64,000 nt of DNA, from assembly GCF_039641995.1 (NCBI RefSeq), contig NZ_CP087714.1, positions 1,590,328-1,654,327 of the forward strand, written 5' to 3'. Numbering within the stretch: the first letter of the stretch is position 1; every line of letters starts with the position of its first letter. Under the pieces are notes generated by a model that ran no database searches, had not been told where the DNA came from, and worked only from the letters and a program-made list of their open reading frames with translations. The stretch is from Geoglobus acetivorans. GTDB taxonomy: Archaea > Halobacteriota > Archaeoglobi > Archaeoglobales > Archaeoglobaceae. Both the position numbers and the translations under genes were made by a program. Below, in pieces: positions 47,311 to 54,317 of the stretch.

Positions 47311-47325
47311 TAGGTACTACTAAAG
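47306..47325 (+). repeat. 20-base palindromic repeat, copy 1
   Basis: AGTAGTA-GG-TACTACT followed by AAAG, then a GAAAAAC six bases later. A near-identical copy in the same orientation lies at 48580. The inverted arms (7 bases each) are perfect in this copy. It overlaps the stop region of the metallopeptidase remnant and precedes the 47364 gene. Confidence 0.75.
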
Positions 47326-47363
47326 TCCGAGAAAAACGTTGATATATCTCTTCTGACTGAAAT

Positions 47364-47801
47364 ATGGCTGTTATGTCAAGAAGAGGAATCCTTGATAGAT
47401 ATTTGAGGGTAAAAAGGGAAAAGGGTTTGATGGCTGCACTCGACCAGCTTGATAGAGATAAGGATTTGCTTTCAAGGTCAACATATTACTGGGTAAGAAA
47501 GAAGTTGGCTGGAGATGGGCCAGCAATATATCAAATTGACGAAGAGACTGCAGTGGAAGTACACTCCAAGGAGATTGCCGAAGCTCTTGATGTTGTCTCT
47601 GCAACCACAGTAAAGGCGATTCTCGACCACTTGAAAGAATTGGAAAAAGATGGAGTGGATATCAAATTACATCTCAGGGAAAATTACTGGATTTACGAGC
47701 TAATTGAGAACATGGCACTGAATGGAGCTCTTGCTGCGTTTGAGTATCTTGGCTATGTGAAGTACGTGTCAATGGAAGAGATAAATCAGCTGAACGAGTG
47801 A
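47364..47801 (+). CDS. Hypothetical protein, possible winged-helix
   Basis: The 145-residue protein has a basic start (MSRRGILDRYLRVKREKGL), a helix-rich core (STYYWVRKKLAG, EIAEALDVVSATTVKAILDHLKELEKDG) and an acidic end. The EIAEALDVVSATTVKAILDHL segment could be a helix-turn-helix. Not recognised as a family. It sits between the two copies of the 20-base palindrome and is A/T rich like a mobile region. ATG 47373 is an alternative start. Confidence 0.55.
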   Translation: MAVMSRRGILDRYLRVKREKGLMAALDQLDRDKDLLSRSTYYWVRKKLAGDGPAIYQIDEETAVEVHSKEIAEALDVVSATTVKAILDHLKELEKDGVDIKLHLRENYWIYELIENMALNGALAAFEYLGYVKYVSMEEINQLNE

Positions 47802-48235
47802 ATGTCCAAAAATTGAGTCCAGCAACTTTCTAAACTGCCTGAGTTATTTTCCAATTGGATTCCAAAGAATGTCCAAATTATTTCCAGAGCTGTGAGTCGG
47901 GATTTTCTGAATAAACCATCCAGCATTTTCACCTTATGGCACTTTCTTTATTTTTGCACTCAGCACTTTCTGTAGGTTGTTTAATTGGTGTTCAAATTTG
48001 TTCAGCAAGTTTCCAGAATCATTCCGAAGAATTACAATTTCGGTCCAATGAGAGTTAGACTACTGAAAATTCTCAAAGTATCTAAGCTGTTTAAAACATT
48101 CTGTGTAGAGTTCAGCTCGCCCAAGCCTGAAGATCTCAATCTGAGAAAGTCTCTTTTGACAGTACCAGCAGTAGATTTGAAGCGATAAACGACTCAATAT
48201 TCCGAACAACCTTAACTTCAAAATACTAACTGTTT
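47802..48235. other. 434-base gap without a convincing gene
   Basis: Only a 67-codon frame (47985-48188) without a ribosome-binding site is open; its sequence looks like translated noncoding DNA. Several imperfect echoes of TTCAGCA(A/C)TTTC occur (about 47817, 47946-47970, 48000). I see no clear promoter, hairpin or coding remnant of a known family. Confidence 0.5.
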
Positions 48236-48505
48236 TCATTTTACCTTTTCCACCCTGTAGGATTTCACCAAGCCCAACAATCTCATTGCTTTAACAGCTC
48301 CAAGAAAGACATGTGGGTTGTTTGTTTTAAATTCTCTGAGTACTTGATATGCCTTCTCACTTACAGTAACCATAAACCTGTAGCCTTGAACCTCGAATTC
48401 AGAGTTCCAGAACATTGAGGGTTTTAGTGGGCAGGATTTCTGATGAGCTCTTAAGGCTTGTCTGTTCTTGAACCATTTTTTGCAATACAGACATTGTCTC
48501 ATCAC
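48236..48505 (-). CDS. Zinc-finger (C2HC) protein
   Basis: The 89-residue protein begins MMRQCLYCKKWFKNRQALRAHQKSC: C5, C8, H21 and C25 form a C2H2-type finger with cysteine in the last position. The rest (FEVQGYRFMVTVSEKAYQVLREFKTN) looks like a small globular tail. Such fingers are common in archaeal viruses and plasmids. It lies between the two palindromic repeats and just outside the provirus attachment site. Start could be ATG 48502. Confidence 0.7.
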   Translation of the reverse strand: MMRQCLYCKKWFKNRQALRAHQKSCPLKPSMFWNSEFEVQGYRFMVTVSEKAYQVLREFKTNNPHVFLGAVKAMRLLGLVKSYRVEKVK

Positions 48506-48579
48506 AAAATCTCTGGAGTCAGTAATATATTACAATTTCTGATGAAAAAGCTTGGATTGAGAAAAGAAGAAACTGTGAC

Positions 48580-48599
48580 AGTAGTAGGTGCTACTAAAG
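48580..48599 (+). repeat. 20-base palindromic repeat, copy 2
   Basis: AGTAGTAGGTGCTACTAAAG differs from copy 1 (47306) at one base. It too is followed closely by GAAAAAC. It lies 31 bases before the tRNA-derived provirus attachment site and after (upstream of) the zinc-finger gene start. Confidence 0.75.
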
Positions 48600-48625
48600 A
48601 TAGAAAAACTTAAAGAAATCGCAAA

Positions 48626-48814
48626 TTAATGCGGGGGGCGGGATTTGAACCCGCGGACCCCTCCGGGACAGGGTCTTAAGGCTGAATTCAAATCTTCCAA
48701 TTCCCCATTTAGCGCCTTGATTATAGCCCATTCCAGTAACTGAGATAGGTTGAATTTTCGTTTAGCTTTTTCGATAAGCTCAGCGTCAACATAGAGCGAA
48801 GTTCTCTTCTTCAT
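48626..48814 (-). CDS. Ribbon-helix-helix protein reading into the tRNA fragment
   Basis: The 62-residue frame begins MKKRTSLYVDAELIEKAKRKFNLSQLLEWAIIKAL, a ribbon-helix-helix DNA-binding domain with a beta strand and two helices. From about residue 46 the codons are those of the tRNA-Leu 3' half (RPCPGGVRGFKSRPPH), so the C-terminus is created by the attachment site. In the excised circle the ending may differ. A repressor of the leftward block or an excision factor is possible. Confidence 0.7.
   Translation of the reverse strand: MKKRTSLYVDAELIEKAKRKFNLSQLLEWAIIKALNGELEDLNSALRPCPGGVRGFKSRPPH
48631..48680 (-). other. Provirus attachment site: 3' half of tRNA-Leu(UAA)
   Basis: On the minus strand this reads from an anticodon-loop CTTAAGA through a class II variable arm (TCCCGGAGGGG), the T-arm CGGGTTCAAATCCCG and the acceptor strand ending CCCCCGC. 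The 5' half of the tRNA (acceptor, D-arm, 5' anticodon stem) is missing, replaced by provirus sequence. Integration into the 3' part of a tRNA leaves such a duplicate. The intact gene is expected at the other end, on the minus strand, beyond 64 kb. Confidence 0.85.
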
Positions 48815-48854
48815 TTTTTAACACCACGAAATTATTTATATAAACAAATGTAGA

Positions 48855-49931
48855 TCACCAGCTGTAGCTATCAACAAGATTTCCAGTCGAATCATAGAGA
48901 TATGCAGTATCCCCACCATTGTTCCATATCGCTCTGCCATATCCCCAGTAGAGTTTTCCTGTACTGTCGACACCATTGCCGCTGTAGATGTAGAGCGTTT
49001 CTCCGGAGTTCATGGTATAAGGTGGGAATACGTATTTGTGACCTGCATCATCCTCAAGAACCCACCCTGCAAGATTCACAGAGCTGGAACACGAGTTCTT
49101 CAGAACAACATACTCTCCGTTCGGATTTTCGTTGTCATTACCAGGAGCGTCGTAATTGACATTGAGAATGTAAACACAGGTTCCAGAAGTTGAGGTTTCA
49201 GTCGGGGCTGGAGTGGGTGTGGTAACTGCACAAGCTCCCCACAAACCGACACCGTTACTAATCGCAGAATCCTGATAGCTGACGTATTCGCTTTCTTTCT
49301 CAAACGTTCCCTCAACATACACTCTCGCATATCCCTGCTTCACGAGTTCGGCTGTGAAGTCCGTATTCTCGTCCGGGTAATAGACATAGGTAAGAAGTCT
49401 TCCGTAGTATCCCCTCATCCCTGCCAGAGAGTCGAACTCAATCCAGACATACTTTCCATAAAGCTTCTGGGTGAATTGTTTTGCATTCTGCCCCCATTGA
49501 GCGAGACATTCAAGATCTGTTATGTCACCATATTCTCCAGCCTTGTTTTTGCTTGCCGTAGTCTCAGGGGTGTCAACACCGAGCATTCTCACTCTCTCAA
49601 CCGTTCCATCAGGAAGTTTGACATCAATCGTATCGCCATCTATAACATCCACAACCAGAACTTTGTATTTCACACCATATTCAAATTCAAACGGTGTTGG
49701 GGTTGTAGTGGGCTGCATTGGGGTTGGAGATGGTGTGGCTTGCGGTGTCTCCATTGGAGTGTTGGTCATCATTGGAGTTGGCGTCATTGCTGGAGTAGGT
49801 GTGGACGTTGGGCTGTGCATCGGGGTAACTGTTGGCGTGGGTGTCGGTGTTGGCCCGACTTCCTCGACCTCTCCAGAACATCCTGCAAAAAGCAGGGCAA
49901 GCAGGATTGTGATAAGAACGAACTTCCGCAA
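48855..49931 (-). CDS. Secreted lipoprotein: thermonuclease (SNase) plus lamin-tail domain
   Basis: TTG start at 49931 with AAGGTGG upstream. A signal peptide ends LLFAGC (C18, lipid anchor), followed by a Pro/Thr/Met-rich linker (27-80). The SNase domain is next (VVDVIDGDTIDV; R115, D120, E123 in RVRMLGVDTPET; R178 in YGRLL, all catalytic positions), then a TPTPAPTETSTSG linker and a lamin-tail domain (about 245-358, NGEYVVLKN...VNLAGWVLEDD). It is probably an active cell-surface nuclease of the provirus, perhaps blocking other DNA entering. Confidence 0.9.
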   Translation of the reverse strand: MRKFVLITILLALLFAGCSGEVEEVGPTPTPTPTVTPMHSPTSTPTPAMTPTPMMTNTPMETPQATPSPTPMQPTTTPTPFEFEYGVKYKVLVVDVIDGDTIDVKLPDGTVERVRMLGVDTPETTASKNKAGEYGDITDLECLAQWGQNAKQFTQKLYGKYVWIEFDSLAGMRGYYGRLLTYVYYPDENTDFTAELVKQGYARVYVEGTFEKESEYVSYQDSAISNGVGLWGACAVTTPTPAPTETSTSGTCVYILNVNYDAPGNDNENPNGEYVVLKNSCSSSVNLAGWVLEDDAGHKYVFPPYTMNSGETLYIYSGNGVDSTGKLYWGYGRAIWNNGGDTAYLYDSTGNLVDSYSW

Positions 49932-49941
49932 TCAAACCACC

Positions 49942-50460
49942 TTAACTAAATATATAGCTCTCAACCCAGCCAATAATTTCGTTTGCCTTATCTTCAGATA
50001 ACCCATAAGTAAGTGAGATCTCTTTTAAAATCGTATTCCTGTCAAAATCAAGCTCAAAATACATTCTCTGCACGTCAATCATTATCTGTCTGAGTGTTTC
50101 TTTGTCAATCTCTTCCTCAATGTGTTCAATCTCATCAACTTTCTTGATCTCAGCTTCAAGCAGTATCAGCTCATATTTGACTTTATCGAGAATCAGATCA
50201 ACGTATTCTTCAGCAATCCCGAACACGTCAACAATGTATTCTCTGACCTCGTCAAGCTGGACTGGGTGAATCTCAGATTCAAAGAGAAGCTTTGCAATTC
50301 TGGAGACGAGTTCCTCTTCATCGATGATCTCTTCAATCACTGCGTTTTTCAGAACATACGTGTAAAACTCCCCAAAATCATCGAACCATCTACGTTCAAC
50401 ATATCTGACCCTGATGTTCATCCACTTGCGGGGTTTTGTGAGTGGGATAGGGAGGAACAT
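49942..50460 (-). CDS. Hypothetical acidic helical protein
   Basis: The 172-residue protein has a basic start (PLTKPRKWMNIRVRYVERRWF) and a very acidic, helical middle (EEIIDEEELVSRIAKLLFESEIHP; DEIEHIEEEIDKETLRQ). No motif I know. It lies between the SNase lipoprotein and the PH/SHOCT gene in the leftward block and shares one base with the latter's stop. Probably soluble. Confidence 0.7.
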   Translation of the reverse strand: MFLPIPLTKPRKWMNIRVRYVERRWFDDFGEFYTYVLKNAVIEEIIDEEELVSRIAKLLFESEIHPVQLDEVREYIVDVFGIAEEYVDLILDKVKYELILLEAEIKKVDEIEHIEEEIDKETLRQIMIDVQRMYFELDFDRNTILKEISLTYGLSEDKANEIIGWVESYIFS

Positions 50461-51032
50461 TATATCTTCTCAAGGAGCTTCTGCTTCTTCGCCTCGTATT
50501 CCTCAGCGGTGATAATTCCAGCATCGAGAAGCTCCTTAAGTTTCTTGAGCTGTTCAATAGGATCCTCTGAAACCGATGCCGAGGTGGTGACTGGAGTTGT
50601 CACCTGCACAGATTTTGTTACAAGCTCTTTTGGCTTTCTAATTTCCCACTCTTCACCAATCAAACCCTTCTTTTTCTTAATGGTAACTGGCTCAACAGCG
50701 ATCGCATTAAGAGCATCCCTTATAGCCACAATAGCATCCTGAGCCTCGCTTTTATCCATCCAGCTCAGCTTGATCTCATCTCCTTCCTCACTGTTGAGGA
50801 TGAACTCGGCACCAATCTTTCCCTTCCGGTAATATGCAACTTCAAGCTTCTCATACGGGACAGCCTGAATATCGTATCTACCGAGGAGTTTCTGATCAAG
50901 ATAAATTACTCTCCGGTTGGTAACTGCCAGAAACTTCGGTTTCAGCTCGGTTTTGAGCTTTTTCTTCACACAGTACAGAACCTCCTCCCCCGGATCAATA
51001 ACTTCCAAAACCTCCTGTGGGACTTCAGACAC
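50460..51032 (-). CDS. PH-domain (YokE/bPH-like) protein with C-terminal SHOCT motif
   Basis: GTG at 51032 is preferred because GGGGGTG lies six bases upstream and just after the stop of the preceding gene; an in-frame start at 51113 would overlap that gene. The 190-residue protein has a bacterial-type PH domain (KFLAVTNRRVIYLDQKLLGRYDIQAVPYEKLEVAYYRKG) and ends with a SHOCT module (DPIEQLKKLKELLDAGIITAEEYEAKKQKLLE). SHOCT domains mediate oligomerisation. Role in the virus unknown. Confidence 0.82.
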   Translation of the reverse strand: MSEVPQEVLEVIDPGEEVLYCVKKKLKTELKPKFLAVTNRRVIYLDQKLLGRYDIQAVPYEKLEVAYYRKGKIGAEFILNSEEGDEIKLSWMDKSEAQDAIVAIRDALNAIAVEPVTIKKKKGLIGEEWEIRKPKELVTKSVQVTTPVTTSASVSEDPIEQLKKLKELLDAGIITAEEYEAKKQKLLEKI

Positions 51033-51048
51033 ATATAACACCCCCGAA

Positions 51049-51303
51049 TTACTCAACCTCGCCCTCTCTTTCCTCAACCATCTGAGCGTTCCTTGTCCTC
51101 TCCTGGGCATCATCGGGAGGTCTTCTCAATTTGCCCTTCGCTTCGTAGTCCTTGTAGAGGTTGATCACTGCAATCTGCAAAAGCTGGGATATGGACTTGA
51201 AGTCGCCTGTGGACATGAGTTCTTCGAGAATTGCCCTTGTGTAGCCATCAAGCACCAATTGCGCTCTGTCTCCCCTGATCTCATATTTTTGCTTCTGTCT
51301 CAT
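51049..51303 (-). CDS. Ribbon-helix-helix-like transcriptional regulator
   Basis: ATG at 51303 gives 84 residues. The strand-helix-helix pattern is YEIRGDRAQLVLDGYTRAILEELM...ISQLLQIAVINLYKDYEAKG, followed by a charged tail. It is divergent from a second RHH gene (51399) across an A/T-rich intergenic region with the palindrome TTACGTAA. This is the layout of a lysis/lysogeny-type switch. Upstream in-frame starts to 51363 exist. Confidence 0.7.
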   Translation of the reverse strand: MRQKQKYEIRGDRAQLVLDGYTRAILEELMSTGDFKSISQLLQIAVINLYKDYEAKGKLRRPPDDAQERTRNAQMVEEREGEVE

Positions 51304-51398
51304 ACCACATACACCATACATTACGCCATACTTTACGGCTCTCATACTGTATTCTATTACCAAAAAATTTAAATATTTTTATTACTCTATTACGTAAC
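51304..51398. promoter_or_regulatory. Divergent promoter/operator between two RHH genes
   Basis: The region contains a TATA-like AAATTTAAATATTTTTATTA (51365-51383), repeated CTATTAC/ATTAC elements and the palindrome TTACGTAA at 51390-51397 next to the rightward ATG. The closeness of the palindrome to the start fits an operator for one of the two flanking ribbon-helix-helix proteins. Confidence 0.5.
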
Positions 51399-51656
51399 AT
51401 GTTGTGTAATGAAGGATGTAATGAAAGCAACAACCTTCCAAGAGCAGGACGGAGATTGCAGGTTGTAATCACTGAAGCAGAATACGAGGCCTTCAAGGAG
51501 GCTCTGAAGAGATCTGGCAGATACCACAGCATGAGCGATGCACTCAGGGACTTCATCAGGGATTTCGTCGACGCACATGGCGTTACGCCTCGCTCGGCTG
51601 GTGTGGGTAAGGAAACTCCTGGGAATGTAGTGGAGGAGGTGAACAGCGATGCCTGA
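51399..51656 (+). CDS. Ribbon-helix-helix DNA-binding protein
   Basis: The 85-residue protein has GRRLQVVITEAEYEAFKEALKRSGRYHSMSDALRDFIRDFVDAHG, a clear strand-helix-helix unit of the Arc/CopG type, then a disordered tail. First gene of the long rightward array; the stop region overlaps the next start by eight bases. Likely early regulator. Confidence 0.75.
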   Translation: MLCNEGCNESNNLPRAGRRLQVVITEAEYEAFKEALKRSGRYHSMSDALRDFIRDFVDAHGVTPRSAGVGKETPGNVVEEVNSDA

Positions 51657-51846
51657 CGAGCAGATTGTCAGACACGAACACTACAACTTCAGGGAGCAGG
51701 AGCTGAAAGTCACCCTGAAGAGAGGGACGAGGGGCGACTACGGCTGGGAGATCAGCTACAACGGCACGGACATCGAGGAGGTTCTTTCAAAGATTAAAGA
51801 GGCTGACGAGAAGCTGAGAGAGGCTTTTCTCGGAGGGGGAGAGTGA
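51649..51846 (+). CDS. Small hypothetical provirus protein
   Basis: The 65-residue protein MPDEQIVRHEHYNFREQELK... ends KEADEKLREAFLGGGE. It is highly charged with no cysteine cluster or membrane helix. Overlaps both neighbours (ATG inside the previous gene; TGATG with the next), so it is expressed in the same coupled array. Confidence 0.65.
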   Translation: MPDEQIVRHEHYNFREQELKVTLKRGTRGDYGWEISYNGTDIEEVLSKIKEADEKLREAFLGGGE

Positions 51847-52139
51847 TGCCATTCGCTCCAGTTCTCAAGAACGGGCTGGCAGTCATCAAGGTTGAAGCCA
51901 GAGAGGACATCCTTGAGAAACTGAAGCAGCTCAAACTCATCGAGGAGAGAGACGGGGAGTATTACCTGAGAAAAATCAGCAAATACAGGAGCAAAATTCT
52001 GAATCTGCTTGAAACAGAGAACCTGATGCTCACGATAACGATCAGGGACGGGTTCATTGTCTACTGTTTTGAAGATGACGTGGAGGCCTTCATGGCCGAT
52101 GTTGACAGGCTTCTCGAAGAAGTGGAGGCGATATCATGA
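51843..52139 (+). CDS. Small hypothetical provirus protein
   Basis: 98 residues from GTG 51843 (ATG 51846 also in frame). The sequence AVIKVEAREDILEKLKQLKLIEERDGEYYL suggests a helical then beta region, and EDDVEAFMADVDRLLEEVEA an acidic tail. No motif recognised. Four-base overlaps with both neighbours. Confidence 0.65.
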   Translation: MMPFAPVLKNGLAVIKVEAREDILEKLKQLKLIEERDGEYYLRKISKYRSKILNLLETENLMLTITIRDGFIVYCFEDDVEAFMADVDRLLEEVEAIS

Positions 52140-52318
52140 TCTCAGTAAACTGTGCTGGTTGTTTTGAGGCTGGGTCCAACCTGGAGATCTTGACGGTGAA
52201 GAAACACAGGATGAGGCTGGATGACGCCAAAGAAATCATCGACGCCCTTGAAGGCATCGGCTACCACTTCTCACATTTTGAGGGTTCGTTGATGGTTTTC
52301 AAGAGAGGTGGGGAGTGA
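52136..52318 (+). CDS. Small hypothetical provirus protein
   Basis: 60 residues: MISVNCAGCFEAG near the start, then VKKHRMRLDDAKEIIDALEGIGYHFSHFEG. CAGC could bind metal but no second pair exists. ATGA overlap with the preceding gene places it in the same array. Confidence 0.6.
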   Translation: MISVNCAGCFEAGSNLEILTVKKHRMRLDDAKEIIDALEGIGYHFSHFEGSLMVFKRGGE

Positions 52319-52319
52319 A

Positions 52320-52592
52320 ATGATTCCATGCCCGTACTGTGAGGACAGAGAGTTCTCTACTCTCTACGGGCTTAAGAGACATGTAAATTCGGAACACACG
52401 GAGGTTTGCCCGGTCTGCAATGAGAAGTACAGGAATATCAAGAAGCACGCATACGAGATGGCTTACTGGGACAGAGACCACATGATTCTCTACGGTTTGC
52501 TCGGCAGGAAACACCAGAAGCTGAACGAGCTGCACAAGGAGTGCAGAGACATGGTGTATGAGCTGTTCTGCGGAGAGGTGTGTGGGGAATGA
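52320..52592 (+). CDS. C2H2/zinc-binding protein
   Basis: ATG at 52320 (90 residues) starts directly with the finger MIPCPYCEDREFSTLYGLKRHVNSEH, a classic C2H2 finger, followed by a second CPVC...H pair (VCPVCNEKYRNIKKHAYE). The C-terminal part has cysteines in ECRDMVYELFCGEVCGE. Two fingers suggest nucleic-acid binding. Overlaps the next gene by four bases. Confidence 0.75.
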   Translation: MIPCPYCEDREFSTLYGLKRHVNSEHTEVCPVCNEKYRNIKKHAYEMAYWDRDHMILYGLLGRKHQKLNELHKECRDMVYELFCGEVCGE

Positions 52593-53155
52593 CTCCCGTT
52601 GCAATTCCAATCGATGAGAAGTTCATCACGGATGCCTGCTATTACGCATTCAAAACCGTAACATGCTCTTTCGATAACGCAATGAAGCCCCGCTTTGGGA
52701 ACGGTGGTCTGATAAAACACCTGATAGGCAAAATAGGTGAGACTGCTTTCTTCAGATTCTGCCTTGAAAACGGAATTGCTGTCAAGCACGCCCCATTCAG
52801 AAACGATTATTCGGAAATCAATGGAAATGACGACTTCATCATTAGCATCCTGGGCCACGACTTCAGGGTTGAGATAAAGACTGCAACCATAAGGAATCCG
52901 ACGAACCCTGACGAAAAGCTCGTCCTCTTCTACAACCGGGACCAGTATAAGGCCCAGGAAGATCACGATTACATTGTTGTTTTTGCAGGAGTGAACAAGG
53001 AGGTTACCCAGATCGCCCTTCTCGGCTGGATCCATGCTTCAGAAATCAGGAACTTTAGCATCTGGACGAAGAACATGAAGGCTCCTGCATACGCAATCCC
53101 GCAGAGCAGGCTGAAGGACATGAAAAAGCTTGCCGATGCGGAGGTCTGGGGATGA
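52589..53155 (+). CDS. PD-(D/E)XK superfamily endonuclease
   Basis: ATG at 52589 gives 188 residues. The motif set is E51 in KIGETAFFRF, D82 in NGNDDFI and E95-I-K97 in FRVEIKTAT, then a C-terminal DHDYIVVFAGV strand. This matches restriction-like nucleases (GE...D...ExK). It may act in viral replication, recombination or host DNA degradation. The position before PCNA suggests replication or resolution. Confidence 0.75.
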   Translation: MTPVAIPIDEKFITDACYYAFKTVTCSFDNAMKPRFGNGGLIKHLIGKIGETAFFRFCLENGIAVKHAPFRNDYSEINGNDDFIISILGHDFRVEIKTATIRNPTNPDEKLVLFYNRDQYKAQEDHDYIVVFAGVNKEVTQIALLGWIHASEIRNFSIWTKNMKAPAYAIPQSRLKDMKKLADAEVWG

Positions 53156-53337
53156 TTCTCCTGATCAGCTTTGCAGTCTTCTATCTCACTGTCGGTCTCC
53201 TGATTTATCTCGACTTCATCAACACGGAGAAATGGGCATTGACTGACAGAAAAGATTACGTGGCATATTTTTTGCTTATTGTGTTTTTCTGGCTAATAAT
53301 TCTGATTTTAACACTTCTGGACGAGGTGAGAAAATGA
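53152..53337 (+). CDS. Small two-helix membrane protein
   Basis: 61 residues with two hydrophobic helices (about 2-21, LLISFAVFYLTVGLLIYLDF, and about 37-56, VAYFLLIVFFWLIILILTLL) joined by a polar loop. Four-base overlaps both with the nuclease and with PCNA genes. Could be a membrane anchor for viral replication or a holin-type protein. Confidence 0.7.
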   Translation: MILLISFAVFYLTVGLLIYLDFINTEKWALTDRKDYVAYFLLIVFFWLIILILTLLDEVRK

Positions 53338-54071
53338 TAGAGGTTGAGCTGAATGGTGATGATCTGAAAAAGCTCGTTAAGGGTTTGAGCCTCCTCGTGA
53401 CCGAGGCAAAGTGGCGCTTCAACGAGTATGGCCTGAAGGTCGTCGCTGTTGACCCTGCGAACGTTGCGATGATCATCACATCCATTCAGGCAGATAACTT
53501 TGACATCTACAGCATATCGGACGAGGAGGTCGTGATAGGGGTCGACATCAACAGAGTGAATGAAATCACGAAGAATATCCCCCGGGGAGAGACTGTCTCC
53601 ATAACGGCAGATGTGGCCACGCTCAAAATAGGGTTTGGGAAGCTCGAGTACAGTGTCGCACTGATAGATCCAGCTGCGGTAAGGAAAGCTCCGAAGGTGC
53701 CAAATCTGGACTTCAAAGCTGAGGTCGTTCTCGATCCAGCTGAGTTCAAGAGAGCTATTGAGCTGGCTGTGAAGATCTCCGAGCATGCGGTTCTCGAGGT
53801 GAAGGACGGCGAGTTCGTGATCTCAGCCGAAGGCGACATCGAATCGATCCAGATCAGGTTTGACGGTAGCAATCTGATCAGTCTTGAGGGTGGCAATGCG
53901 AGGAGCATGTTCGGTGCTGAGTACCTGCAGATGTTCTCGAAGGTTGCCGACAAAGACGACGAGCTGCACATCCACCTCGGGACAGATTTCCCCGGGAAGT
54001 TCAGCTTCGTCAGCGACTCCTGCAGGGTGGAGTACATTCTCGCCCCGAGGCTCGAGCAGGGGGTGTACTGA
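53334..54071 (+). CDS. pcn: Viral PCNA (DNA polymerase sliding clamp)
   Basis: The 245-residue protein has the full two-domain clamp fold: VELNGDDLKKLVKGLSLLVTEAKWRFNEYGLKVVAVDPANVAMI, the interdomain connector PAAVRKAPKVPNLDF and the end FPGKFSFVSDSCRVEYILAPRLEQ. The conserved LAPR tail replaces the usual LAPRI(E). It forms a trimeric ring that tethers polymerases, ligase and Fen1. Surrounded only by small viral genes, so it is the provirus's own clamp and a probable host-derived acquisition. Confidence 0.95.
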   Translation: MIEVELNGDDLKKLVKGLSLLVTEAKWRFNEYGLKVVAVDPANVAMIITSIQADNFDIYSISDEEVVIGVDINRVNEITKNIPRGETVSITADVATLKIGFGKLEYSVALIDPAAVRKAPKVPNLDFKAEVVLDPAEFKRAIELAVKISEHAVLEVKDGEFVISAEGDIESIQIRFDGSNLISLEGGNARSMFGAEYLQMFSKVADKDDELHIHLGTDFPGKFSFVSDSCRVEYILAPRLEQGVY

Positions 54072-54316
54072 TGACCTACGTTACCCTCAAGTCGGTTTCA
54101 GCAGAGGATGCACTGAACGGAAGGAAGATCAGGGCCAAACTCGAGGGCAATGGTTCTGCGAAGGTCACCATTACGATTCAGGCCGAGAAGAAGGAATACC
54201 TCAAGGAAATTCTGAAAACGCTGAAGAGAGGTGCAGTTTTTGAGCTTAAGCTTGAGCTAATTGGCTCGCTTGACGATAAGACTCTCGACGATTTTTTGGA
54301 TTTTAAGGAGGGGTAG
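54071..54316 (+). CDS. Small hypothetical provirus protein
   Basis: 81 residues: TLKSVSAEDALNGRKIRAKLEGNGSAKVTITIQAEKKEYLKEIL with an acidic end. Starts on the last base of the PCNA stop (TGATG). A beta-rich small domain; perhaps a clamp partner because of its position, but no PIP box is visible. Confidence 0.6.
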   Translation: MTYVTLKSVSAEDALNGRKIRAKLEGNGSAKVTITIQAEKKEYLKEILKTLKRGAVFELKLELIGSLDDKTLDDFLDFKEG

Positions 54317-54317
54317 T

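Noticed and set aside
47800..48010. Short tandem repeat of TTCAGCA/CTTTC echoes
   Set aside because: Copies are imperfect and irregularly spaced; chance similarity cannot be excluded by eye.
47985..48188. 67-codon frame in the 434-base gap
   Set aside because: No ribosome-binding site, no recognisable domain, and noncoding-type composition.
49476..50001. Plus-strand frames opposite the SNase lipoprotein
   Set aside because: They are shadows of the Pro/Thr-rich linker of the lipoprotein gene, giving repetitive Val/Gly-rich or Trp/Cys-rich runs.
53334..54071. PCNA as a host gene
   Set aside because: It sits in an array of overlapping small viral genes with four-base and one-base overlaps on both sides, so it is proviral. 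Host PCNA must be elsewhere unless shown otherwise.
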